Assembly (NCBI GenBank): GCA_927797885.1
Contig: OV696605.1
Span: 2,083,157 to 2,147,156, forward strand
DNA: 64,000 bases
DNA from: Gloeomargaritales cyanobacterium VI4D9
Lineage (GTDB): Bacteria > Cyanobacteriota > Cyanobacteriia > Gloeomargaritales > Gloeomargaritaceae
Reading direction: 5' to 3'
Shown: positions 54,108 through 61,552 of the stretch, in pieces
Position numbering within the stretch: position 1 is the first letter of the stretch
Layout: each line of letters starts with the position of its first letter
Program-made: the position numbers and the translations under genes
The notes under the pieces: model-generated
Told to the model about the DNA's origin: nothing
Databases searched by the model: none
What the model saw: only the letters and a program-made list of their open reading frames with translations

Positions 54108-54663
54108 GTCGTATGCTTCCCTGGCGCAAAATGTGCCAATTCCCATCCTGCCAAGTCACGACGGTTGAGGGCTGTCCTGAACCTTGATAAACCCCATGCA
54201 ATACATACACCTCTGGAAATGTGGTGTTAATTGCTTCCCCCGTCAGCAAGGGGTCTGCCCCGGAATAATTGGCACTGGTCGTCGCTAAAACCCCCGTTTG
54301 CTGTAAAACGCTCAAAGCGATGGGATGGTTGGGAATCCGTAGCCCAATGGTGCCCGTATTTTCAGGGTTAATCGCCGTTGTCACCCGCTCACTGGCAGGT
54401 AAAACAATGGTCAATGCCCCCGGCCAATGCCTATGCGCCAAATCCATCCAGGGAATGGTCAATCCAGACGCAATCCAGGGCAAAAACGCCTCTAAATCAG
54501 CCGCCATCAGAATTAAGGGTTTATCCGGGGGACGCTTTTTACATTCATAAATCTTGGTTCCGTACTCCGGTTGTACTGCTAATGCCGGTACAGTATCCGT
54601 CGGGAAACTGACCACATTCCCCGCCCGTGCCCCTAGGACTAAACTTGGCAAACTGACGAGCAT
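54103..54663 (-). CDS. Sua5/YciO/YrdC family threonylcarbamoyl-AMP synthase
   Basis: Probably makes threonylcarbamoyl-adenylate for t6A37 tRNA modification. 186 residues with the KxR-type binding surface reading KKRPPDKPLI, the segment HRHWPGALTIVLPA and the SANYSG loop. The start ATG overlaps the prmC stop as TGATG. The C-terminus ends RQGSIRL with its TAG inside an R2 end, so the last residues may be altered from the ancestral gene. Related YciO proteins have other roles. Confidence 0.85.
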   Translation of the reverse strand: MLVSLPSLVLGARAGNVVSFPTDTVPALAVQPEYGTKIYECKKRPPDKPLILMAADLEAFLPWIASGLTIPWMDLAHRHWPGALTIVLPASERVTTAINPENTGTIGLRIPNHPIALSVLQQTGVLATTSANYSGADPLLTGEAINTTFPEVYVLHGVYQGSGQPSTVVTWQDGNWHILRQGSIRL

Positions 54664-55505
54664 CACCCACCCCACCGAGCGACAACGATCCGGTCATGCC
54701 CGCCCCAATCCCGATAGACTTGAATGTTTTGATAACCGCCCTGTTGTTGGAGCAAAGCCACCACCGCTTGAGTTTGCCCACTCATGGTCTCCACACACCA
54801 CAGCCCACCGGGAGCTAAGTAACCCGGAGCCGTTTGGACAAGATATTGCAAAGATACTAAACCATTTTCACCGCCATCTAAGGCTAAGCGGGGTTCATAC
54901 TGGACTTCCGGGGCAAGGGTGGGCAGTAAATCCGTGGGAATGTAGGGCGGGTTGCTAACCATCGCTTGCAGTCGCCCCCGCCGATGCTCTAAGGGCGTAA
55001 ACCAGTCCCCTTGATAGAGCGTTAACCGGGTATTTAACTTCAGGGTAATTGCATTATTTTTAGCTATTTGTAATGCTGTTGAACTGCAATCTACCCCGTG
55101 AACATAAATGTCAGGCAACTCCCGCAGTAACCCCAGGGCAATGGCACCGCTCCCTATCCCCAAATCCACCCAATGCCCGGTCGTCAACCCCCAACCTTTT
55201 GCCCAGTGAACCGCCACATCCACCAGCCGTTCCGTTTCCGGGCGGGGAATCAACACCCCCGGTGCCACCTGCAAGTCCATGTCCCGCCAAGGGGTTGTAC
55301 CGACAAGATATTGCAGGGGTTGGCGGGTTTGGATGTACGTATGCCAAAGGGTTTGCAACTGCGGGAGAAATTCTGCCCCGGTTGCCCCCGCCCAGCGGAG
55401 GGTGAGGGTGTCCCAGCCCGTGACTTGGCGCACCAACCAGTCCAATTCCGCCGCCAATTCCGGTGCCCGTTGGCGTTGCTGTTGCCACCACTCCCGCAGG
55501 GTCAT
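54663..55505 (-). CDS. prmC: Release factor glutamine methyltransferase PrmC
   Basis: Methylates the Gln of the GGQ motif in release factors. N-terminal helical domain, then the SAM-binding VDLGIGSGAIALGLLRE, HGVDCSSTALQIA, and the catalytic NPPY in MVSNPPYIPT. 280 residues, full length. It overlaps Tic22-like upstream (TAATG) and Sua5 downstream (TGATG), forming a tight translational chain. Confidence 0.93.
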   Translation of the reverse strand: MTLREWWQQQRQRAPELAAELDWLVRQVTGWDTLTLRWAGATGAEFLPQLQTLWHTYIQTRQPLQYLVGTTPWRDMDLQVAPGVLIPRPETERLVDVAVHWAKGWGLTTGHWVDLGIGSGAIALGLLRELPDIYVHGVDCSSTALQIAKNNAITLKLNTRLTLYQGDWFTPLEHRRGRLQAMVSNPPYIPTDLLPTLAPEVQYEPRLALDGGENGLVSLQYLVQTAPGYLAPGGLWCVETMSGQTQAVVALLQQQGGYQNIQVYRDWGGHDRIVVARWGG

Positions 55506-56437
55506 TACTGGGGTTTGGGAGGGGGTGAGGTTTGGGGACGAGGCGAGGTCTGCGGTTGAGGAGCCGGACTGGCTTGGGGACGGGGGACGGGAGCGGGAGA
55601 GGTCTGCGGTTGAGGAGCCGGACTGGTTTGGGGGCGAGGAGCCGGTTGGGTTTGGGGGCGGTTGCCCGTATTCCCCTGTTGTTGTTGGATAAACCGCAGG
55701 GCGGCACTGGAGGGAACGAAGTACAACTGCCGCAGTTGCGGGTCATTTTTCTGCTCCATGATCGCCACCAACCGGTCGAGGCTACTGACTTGGATTTTGG
55801 CCGATTCCCCAATTTTCGGGTCCTGTTTTTTCACTTCTGCCAAGAAGGCATCCGCATCTTGACGGCTGAAAAACATGGGTGCCATTTCCTCGCTTTTGCC
55901 CCCTTTCGGGTCGCTCACCTGCACGGTCAATTGGGCTTGTTGGGGACCCCCGGTGATGAAAAACAGGGGAATTCCTGTAAATTTATCGGTTTTTTGGCCA
56001 CTGGCCTGGAGAATTTTCAAGGCCGCATCCACCTGCGCTCCTTCGGGCTGAAAACTGACATCAAACTTTTGGTCTTTACTTTGTTGAACAGATTTGGCTA
56101 ATTCGTAGGCTTTATCCAGACCAATGGCACGGATTTGGGCACCCTTGGCGAGGGCAGGATTTTGGGCTTGTACCCGTTGGAGTGCAGTTTGGGCATCCTG
56201 GGGGCTAAAGAAGAAAAAACTAATTTCCTTGTCCTTGCCACCGTCTTTGATGGTGAGGGTTAAACTTTGTTTGCCAGTGCTGTCAATCAAGGTAAATACT
56301 GGCACCGTTTTCAATTGTTCGGCAATGTCTTTGGCGGGCATCCCCTGGGCAATGGCTGGGGCGAGGGTGGGGGTGAAACCAATGCCAGCACCACACAACA
56401 GACTGACGATTAACCCACCCCGGATCAGACTTTTCAT
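55505..56437 (-). CDS. Tic22-like family protein
   Basis: A 310-residue exported protein: signal peptide (MKSLIRGGLIVSLLCGAGIG up to AIAQ), then the Tic22 fold with VPVFTLIDSTGKQSLTL, SFFFFSPQDAQTALQRV and ITGGPQQAQLTVQV. Tic22 proteins act as periplasmic chaperones in outer-membrane biogenesis in cyanobacteria. The last ~70 residues are Pro/Gln/Thr-rich repeats (QTSPAPQPQTSPAP), an unusual flexible tail. The ATG at 56437 begins the signal peptide. Confidence 0.82.
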   Translation of the reverse strand: MKSLIRGGLIVSLLCGAGIGFTPTLAPAIAQGMPAKDIAEQLKTVPVFTLIDSTGKQSLTLTIKDGGKDKEISFFFFSPQDAQTALQRVQAQNPALAKGAQIRAIGLDKAYELAKSVQQSKDQKFDVSFQPEGAQVDAALKILQASGQKTDKFTGIPLFFITGGPQQAQLTVQVSDPKGGKSEEMAPMFFSRQDADAFLAEVKKQDPKIGESAKIQVSSLDRLVAIMEQKNDPQLRQLYFVPSSAALRFIQQQQGNTGNRPQTQPAPRPQTSPAPQPQTSPAPVPRPQASPAPQPQTSPRPQTSPPPKPQ

Positions 56438-56463
56438 CCCTACTCCTTGCGCTAAATTTGCTC

Positions 56464-57486
56464 TCATTGTACTAATTCCTGGGGCAGTTGCCCAGACTCA
56501 GATGACGGGGGACGAGCGGCGGGAGGTTCCCACAAACCATACCAAACCAAATTGCTCAATAGAGCCAAACCCACCAAATACTTTAACCCGGCGGGGATGG
56601 CTTCGCTGGGGGAAAAAAAGCCCTCAATCACCCCGGCAATCACCAACAAGGGCACGATGCCATAGACCAACTGGGCAGCTTGGGCACCATAAATTTGCAA
56701 AGCCGTGCCCCGCCCCCATCGCCCCGGAAACAGCAGTGCCCGTCCGATCAACAGTCCCGCCCCGCCAGCGAAAAAGATAGCGGGTAATTCCAACGCTCCG
56801 TGGGGAGCCACAAACGCCCAAAAGGGGTAAGCCAGGCCATATTCCCCCACCAAGGAACCAATCACCCCCAACAGCAGACCATTCACGAACAGGAAATAGC
56901 TGGTCAATAATCCCCCCGTGATGCCCCCGGCGATGACCCGAAAGGAGACGCTCAAGTTGTTGACCATAATGTTACTGGCGACCCAGGGTTCATTCCCCAG
57001 AATGCTCCCTGTCCACAATTCCCCCCGCTCCCGCACCTGCCTGATGAGATATTGAGGCAACAATAGGGACTGGAAACTGCTGTCCCGCCAGCCGTACCAC
57101 CAACCGATCAGCCCGCCCAAGAGCAAAATTCCCGCTGCCGTTGCCCAATAAGGCCAGGTTTGGCGCAACACCAGGGGCAATCCCCAGCGATAAAACCGCC
57201 CAATCGCCTGCCATTCCTGACGGCGACTGCCCTGGTAAATCTGGCTGTAACTGCGGCTGGTCAAGTTTTGTAAATCCTGGATCAAGACGGGACTCAGTCC
57301 AAAGGTACGGGCACGGGCTAAATCCCCGGACACCACCCGATACAGGCTGGCTAAACGCCGGATTTCCCTGGCGGATAGGTGGGATAACCCCCGTTGCTCT
57401 AGCCGTTCTAAAAGGGCTTTCAGTTCTTGCCAATCCCCTTCCCGGCGACTGAGCCAGCGTTTTACGTCCACTTGAATTAACCGCAT
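56464..57486 (-). CDS. SpoIIM-like membrane protein
   Basis: A 340-residue stage II sporulation protein M-like protein. A helical N-terminal ~100 residues (LKALLERLEQRG; LSAREIRRLASLYRVVSGDL) precede a membrane part of about six helices with SNIMVNNLSVSFRVIAGGI and FVAPHGALELPAIFFAGGAG. Cyanobacteria do not sporulate; such proteins may work with DD-carboxypeptidase-like or RDD partners. Start at MRLIQVDVKRW. It precedes the Tic22-like gene by 26 bp. Confidence 0.82.
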   Translation of the reverse strand: MRLIQVDVKRWLSRREGDWQELKALLERLEQRGLSHLSAREIRRLASLYRVVSGDLARARTFGLSPVLIQDLQNLTSRSYSQIYQGSRRQEWQAIGRFYRWGLPLVLRQTWPYWATAAGILLLGGLIGWWYGWRDSSFQSLLLPQYLIRQVRERGELWTGSILGNEPWVASNIMVNNLSVSFRVIAGGITGGLLTSYFLFVNGLLLGVIGSLVGEYGLAYPFWAFVAPHGALELPAIFFAGGAGLLIGRALLFPGRWGRGTALQIYGAQAAQLVYGIVPLLVIAGVIEGFFSPSEAIPAGLKYLVGLALLSNLVWYGLWEPPAARPPSSESGQLPQELVQ

Positions 57487-57642
57487 GAACCATTTAGATA
57501 CTAGCCCAATCCCCGGATGCTGGAACATCAATCCTATTCCTGGTAGGATGAGTAACCTTTCTATAGATTTGAGATTTGTGATGCCACCCCCCGCAAATCA
57601 GTGGACTTTACCATAAACTGATAGTGTTTCTGGGTTTTGACT

Positions 57643-59076
57643 GTGACCGATACTACCCTAGCTGGACGCTATCACATTCTCAAACCCCTCGGCAGTGGCG
57701 GGTTCGGGCATACCTTTTTGGCGGAAGATTTGTTTTTACCCGGTCATCCCCGCTGTGTGGTCAAACAACTTCAGCCCCAGTCCACCAATTCCCAGGTCAT
57801 GGAGGTGGCACGGCGATTATTCAACCGGGAAGCGGAAGTGCTGTACCAACTGGGTTCGACGGTCAACCGCATTCCCCGCCTGCTGGCGCACTTTGAGCAG
57901 GACAAGGATTTTTACCTGGTGCAGGAATTTGTGGAGGGGCACGACCTCAGCCACGAACTCACCCCTGGCAAAAAGTACCCGGAGGTCTGGGTCAAACAAC
58001 TGCTTTTGGATGTGTTGGAAGTCCTCAGCCAGGTGCATCAGCGTAATATCGTCCACCGGGATATTAAACCCGCCAACCTGATGCGCCGCCAATCCGACCA
58101 GCACATTGTCCTGATTGATTTCGGGGCGGTGAAGGAAGTCGGTACCCTGATCGCTGATGGGAAAGGGGAAACCGCCATCGGCACCCAGATTGGCACCCGG
58201 GGTTATATGCCCATCGAACAATTCCGGGGACAACCCCGCCTGAGTAGCGACGTGTATGCGGTGGGGGTGGTGGCAATTCAAGCCCTGACCGGGTTACCCC
58301 CCAGCCAAATGGAGGACTACGACACGGGGGAATTGAAGTGGCAACCCTATGCCCAAATCAGTCCTGGCTTGCAAGCGGTACTGGAAAAAATGGTACACCC
58401 GGACTGGCGGCAACGGTATCCCAGCGCCGTAGAAGCCCTGCAAGCCGTTCAGGAACTCACCACCGCCGCCACTGCCCCAGCCACCCAACCCATGCCCCCT
58501 AAAGGGGTTGCTCCCACCGTCGCCCTGACCGAACCCCCTGCCCGACCCAGCCCCGTTGCCACCCCGACCCGTCCTCGTTCGACGGGGATTCCCTGTATTG
58601 TCTGGTTGTTTGGCGGCATGGGATTCGTGGGACTCGCTTTTGTGGGATTGATTTTTTTGGCGGTACTCACCGATACCAGTACGGATACCCCGTCCCCAGA
58701 GGCATCCCCCAGCCCCGCCACCCAAAACAACCAATCCCCCCGCCCGACCCCACCCGTGACCAGTACGGGGGATTTATTCGGTGCCATCGCCTACAACAGT
58801 GAGGACGGCTCCTACGGGTATGGGTACAATTTTCCCGACCGTGCCAGTGCAGAAGCTCGGGCGATCCAGGAATGCGAACGGGTGTCCCAGGGCAAAGCCT
58901 GTGAGGTGTTGGTCTGGTTCCAGAATGCCTGCGGTGCCCTGGCTAGGGATGGGCGGAATAATGCGGGCAGTGGTTGGGGAGAAACCCGGGAACTCGCCCA
59001 AAAGGAAGCGGTCGCCTCCTGCCGCAGTATCGGGGGGTCGGATTGCGCGGTGGTGGAAACCATCTGTGCCAAATAA
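57643..59076 (+). CDS. Ser/Thr protein kinase with C-terminal DUF4189 domain
   Basis: A 478-codon gene (477 residues; GTG start at 57643, or TTG two codons upstream). The Hanks kinase domain (about 8-270) has the glycine loop LGSGGFGHTF, VVKQL, the catalytic loop HRDIKPANL, DFGAVK and RGYMPIEQF. A Pro/Thr linker and one transmembrane helix (about 310-335) lead to a ~100-residue extracytoplasmic DUF4189 domain (FGAIAYNSEDGSYGYGYNFP; CGALARDG). DUF4189 has four Cys likely forming disulfides. It could be a sensor. Confidence 0.88.
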   Translation: MTDTTLAGRYHILKPLGSGGFGHTFLAEDLFLPGHPRCVVKQLQPQSTNSQVMEVARRLFNREAEVLYQLGSTVNRIPRLLAHFEQDKDFYLVQEFVEGHDLSHELTPGKKYPEVWVKQLLLDVLEVLSQVHQRNIVHRDIKPANLMRRQSDQHIVLIDFGAVKEVGTLIADGKGETAIGTQIGTRGYMPIEQFRGQPRLSSDVYAVGVVAIQALTGLPPSQMEDYDTGELKWQPYAQISPGLQAVLEKMVHPDWRQRYPSAVEALQAVQELTTAATAPATQPMPPKGVAPTVALTEPPARPSPVATPTRPRSTGIPCIVWLFGGMGFVGLAFVGLIFLAVLTDTSTDTPSPEASPSPATQNNQSPRPTPPVTSTGDLFGAIAYNSEDGSYGYGYNFPDRASAEARAIQECERVSQGKACEVLVWFQNACGALARDGRNNAGSGWGETRELAQKEAVASCRSIGGSDCAVVETICAK

Positions 59077-59109
59077 CCCGAGCAACTGCCGTATCAATTC
59101 CGCATTGAT

Positions 59110-59226
59110 TACAGTCTTTTGAGTGGTTATGGGATACAATTGAACTCCACTTGCTGTAGGTCAATCATGCTAAGCCTTTAGGATAATCGAGGCTTTTTGT
59201 ATCCTTTAATTGACAAATAGACTGTA
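59110..59226. repeat. R3 repeat, intact, 117 bp
   Basis: TACAGTCTTTTGAGTGGTTATG left and CAAATAGACTGTA right; opposite orientation to 1155-1271 and the same length. An R2 fragment (59229-59300) follows at once, ending ATTTAGGATTACCATA. The gap 59077-59378 holds only these repeats and a GC-rich stretch before glgA. Confidence 0.85.
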
Positions 59227-59378
59227 ACGAACAAAAGTTCCCCAGAACCAAGAGCGGTGTTCCTGCGACCCCTGTTCTATTCTCATTTAGGATTACCATA
59301 TAATTGAAAGTATGAGGGGAGGTGCCTGAACGTGCCCCCCTGTGTGTATGATAGGTACGCAACCTGCGAGAATAGCCC

Positions 59379-60812
59379 ATGCGAATTTTATTTGTGGCCG
59401 CCGAAGCCCATCCCATTGCGAAAGTGGGCGGTATGGCCGATGTGGTGGGAGTGTTACCCAAAGTCCTAAAGCAATTGGGGCATGATGTGCGGGTCTTCTT
59501 GCCCTACTATGGATTTCTGCCGGAGAAATTGCCCATCCCCAGCACCCCCATCTGGCAGGGGTATGCCATGTTTCAGTATTTCCATGTTTACGAAACCCGC
59601 TTGCCCGATAGCGATGTCCCCCTGTACCTATTTGGTCATCCCGCCTTTATGCCCCGCCGCATCTATTACGGGGAAGACGAGGACTGGCGGTTTACCCTGT
59701 TTGCCAACGGTGCCGCCGAATTTGCCTGGAACTATTGGAAACCCAATATCATCCACTGCCACGATTGGCACACGGGCATGATCCCGGTCTGGATGCACCA
59801 ATCCCCGGACATTACCACCGTTTTTACCATTCACAACCTGGCCTACCAAGGTCCCTGGCGGTGGAAATTGGAGACCATGACCTGGTGTCCCTGGTACATG
59901 CAGGGGCATAATGTGATGGCGGCGGCTGTCCAATTTGCCGATAAAGTCAATACGGTTTCCCCCAATTATGCGCGACAGATTCGTTTGCCAGAATATGGGG
60001 AAAAACTAGATGGTCTATTGCGCTTTTTGGGGGACAAGGTGACGGGAATTTTGAATGGCATTGACCCGGAGATTTTCAACCCGGAAACCGACCCGCATCT
60101 GCCCCAAAACTATAATGCAGAAACCCTGGATTTGCGCATAGTCAACAAACTGGCCTTACAGGAGGAAGTGGGCTTAGAAGTCAACCGTGATAAGTTTTTA
60201 GTGGGGATGGTGACCCGATTGGTAGAGCAGAAAGGACTGGATTTACTCCTGCAAATCTTAGACCGATTTCTCGCTTACACGGACACCCAATTTGTGATTA
60301 TGGGCACCGGGGAACGGTATTACGAAACCCAACTATGGCAGGTGGCTTCCCGTTATCCGGGGCGGGTGTCGGCGCAGATTTTATTCAACGACCCCCTATC
60401 CCGCCGGTTGTATGCGGGGATTGATGCGTTTATCATGCCCTCCCGCTTTGAACCCTGTGGGATCAGCCAGATGATTGCCCTGCGCTATGGTTCGGTGCCG
60501 ATTGTGCGGCGTACGGGGGGCTTGGTGGATACGGTGTTTCACCACGACCCGGTGGCTGGCACGGGTAATGGCTATTGCTTTGACCGCTACGAACCCCTAG
60601 ACTTTTACACCTGTCTGGTGCGGGCGTGGGAGGGATACCACTATCGGCGGGAGTGGCAAGCCCTGCAAAAACGGGGGATGGCGGCGCGGTACACCTGGGA
60701 GCAGTCCGCCCGGGAATACCATGCGCTGTACAATTCCATCTACGGTTTGCCCCCCACCCACGGTCTGCCGGAGGCATCCATTGAACGGGAACCCGTGGCT
60801 CTCTCGGGGTGA
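59379..60812 (+). CDS. glgA: Glycogen (starch) synthase
   Basis: Transfers glucose from ADP-glucose to glycogen. 477 residues; KxGG motif at 15-18 ([14 protein letters not shown]), [12 protein letters not shown], and the C-terminal catalytic Glu in [17 protein letters not shown], followed by [11 protein letters not shown]. Length and order match the cyanobacterial GlgA. It appears to be monocistronic; tRNA-Trp begins 53 bp downstream. Confidence 0.95.
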   Translation: MRILFVAAEAHPIAKVGGMADVVGVLPKVLKQLGHDVRVFLPYYGFLPEKLPIPSTPIWQGYAMFQYFHVYETRLPDSDVPLYLFGHPAFMPRRIYYGEDEDWRFTLFANGAAEFAWNYWKPNIIHCHDWHTGMIPVWMHQSPDITTVFTIHNLAYQGPWRWKLETMTWCPWYMQGHNVMAAAVQFADKVNTVSPNYARQIRLPEYGEKLDGLLRFLGDKVTGILNGIDPEIFNPETDPHLPQNYNAETLDLRIVNKLALQEEVGLEVNRDKFLVGMVTRLVEQKGLDLLLQILDRFLAYTDTQFVIMGTGERYYETQLWQVASRYPGRVSAQILFNDPLSRRLYAGIDAFIMPSRFEPCGISQMIALRYGSVPIVRRTGGLVDTVFHHDPVAGTGNGYCFDRYEPLDFYTCLVRAWEGYHYRREWQALQKRGMAARYTWEQSAREYHALYNSIYGLPPTHGLPEASIEREPVALSG

Positions 60813-60865
60813 CACTGGGTCATCCGTGAAGGCGGTACGCGCTGAGTGGTAAAATTGAGTAATCT

Positions 60866-60938
60866 GCGTCCTTAGTTCAGTTGGTAGAACGTCGGTCTCC
60901 AAAACCGGATGTCGGGGGTTCGAGTCCTCCAGGACGCG
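60866..60938 (+). tRNA. trnW: tRNA-Trp (CCA)
   Basis: Acceptor GCGTCCT (60866-60872) pairs with AGGACGC (60931-60937); discriminator G at 60938. D arm TAGTTCAGTTGGTAGAA; anticodon stem TCGGT/ACCGG enclosing CTCCAAA with anticodon CCA; T arm GGGGGTTCGAGTCCTCC. No CCA tail is encoded. In many cyanobacteria secE-nusG follows this tRNA; here an apparent mobile replicon does. Confidence 0.93.
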
Positions 60939-61012
60939 CTCCAATCAACAAGCCAAAACTACCGCCACTAAACAAATTTGCACCCCTAACCTGTAATGAC
61001 GTTCTTTGGGTT

Positions 61013-61075
61013 ATTGGGTCTTATTGGGTCTTAAGGGGTTGCATTGGGTCTGATTTTGGGTCTAAGATTGGGTCT
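61013..61075. repeat. Iteron-like array, five copies of (A/T)TTGGGTCT
   Basis: ATTGGGTCT occurs at 61013, 61023, 61043 and 61067, with a TTTGGGTCT at 61055. Start spacing is 10, 20, 12 and 12 bp, near one or two helical turns. It is on the plus strand, 75 bp after tRNA-Trp and about 500 bp from the 3' end of the primase-helicase gene. The rest of 60939-61359 has no gene I can support; there is an ATACCC repeat pair at about 61140-61165. Confidence 0.7.
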
Positions 61076-61359
61076 AAGGGGGTTAAGAGTCCTATCAATT
61101 AAGCCCGTCCCTATTGGGTTCCACGTTCAATGATTAAAATTTATACCCGATTTTATACCCATTGACTAAATTTTCACCCCTCAATGGCTTGGTTAGGGGT
61201 TGATTCAGTTAGAACCTATAGTGTCGAAACTACATTTACCCACCCCGTTCTAAGCCCGGTTTTGTACTGCATTGTCCCCCGACCCAGGGGACTGTCAGTT
61301 AGTCCAGCGAAAATATAGCTTGAGTATTCAATAGGCGAGTTACAGTTTCCCAACCTATT

Positions 61360-61548
61360 TCAAATCCGTTTTCGTACTGCAATAGTCCGGGGCTTGACCG
61401 ATGTGGATTGCCCTTGGTTGGGGTGGTGCCTTTGTTTTTGCCGATGATATTTTTCGTCCATCTGTAGTAGGTACCAATCCACCAACCGGGAGGCGGTGGG
61501 GGTGTAGGGGCGGTCAAGTAGGGCGGTGATCCAGGGCGGTTCTTTCAC
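61360..61548 (-). CDS. Small hypothetical protein of the mobile element, 62 aa
   Basis: A GTG start at 61548 has a GGAGGG ribosome site 8 nt upstream, which lies inside the end of the primase gene (stop at 61553-61555). The product begins VKEPPWITALLDRPYTPTAS and ends KPRTIAVRKRI: a short helix then a basic tail. Longer starts at 61563 or 61575 are possible. A second frame at 61299-61517 overlaps it and is judged less likely. Confidence 0.45.
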   Translation of the reverse strand: MKEPPWITALLDRPYTPTASRLVDWYLLQMDEKYHRQKQRHHPNQGQSTSVKPRTIAVRKRI

Positions 61549-61552
61549 TGCA

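Noticed and set aside
61299-61517. 72-codon minus-strand ORF
   Set aside because: It overlaps the better-supported ORF 61360-61548 and has a Pro-rich, frame-shadow type of N-terminus and no clear ribosome site.
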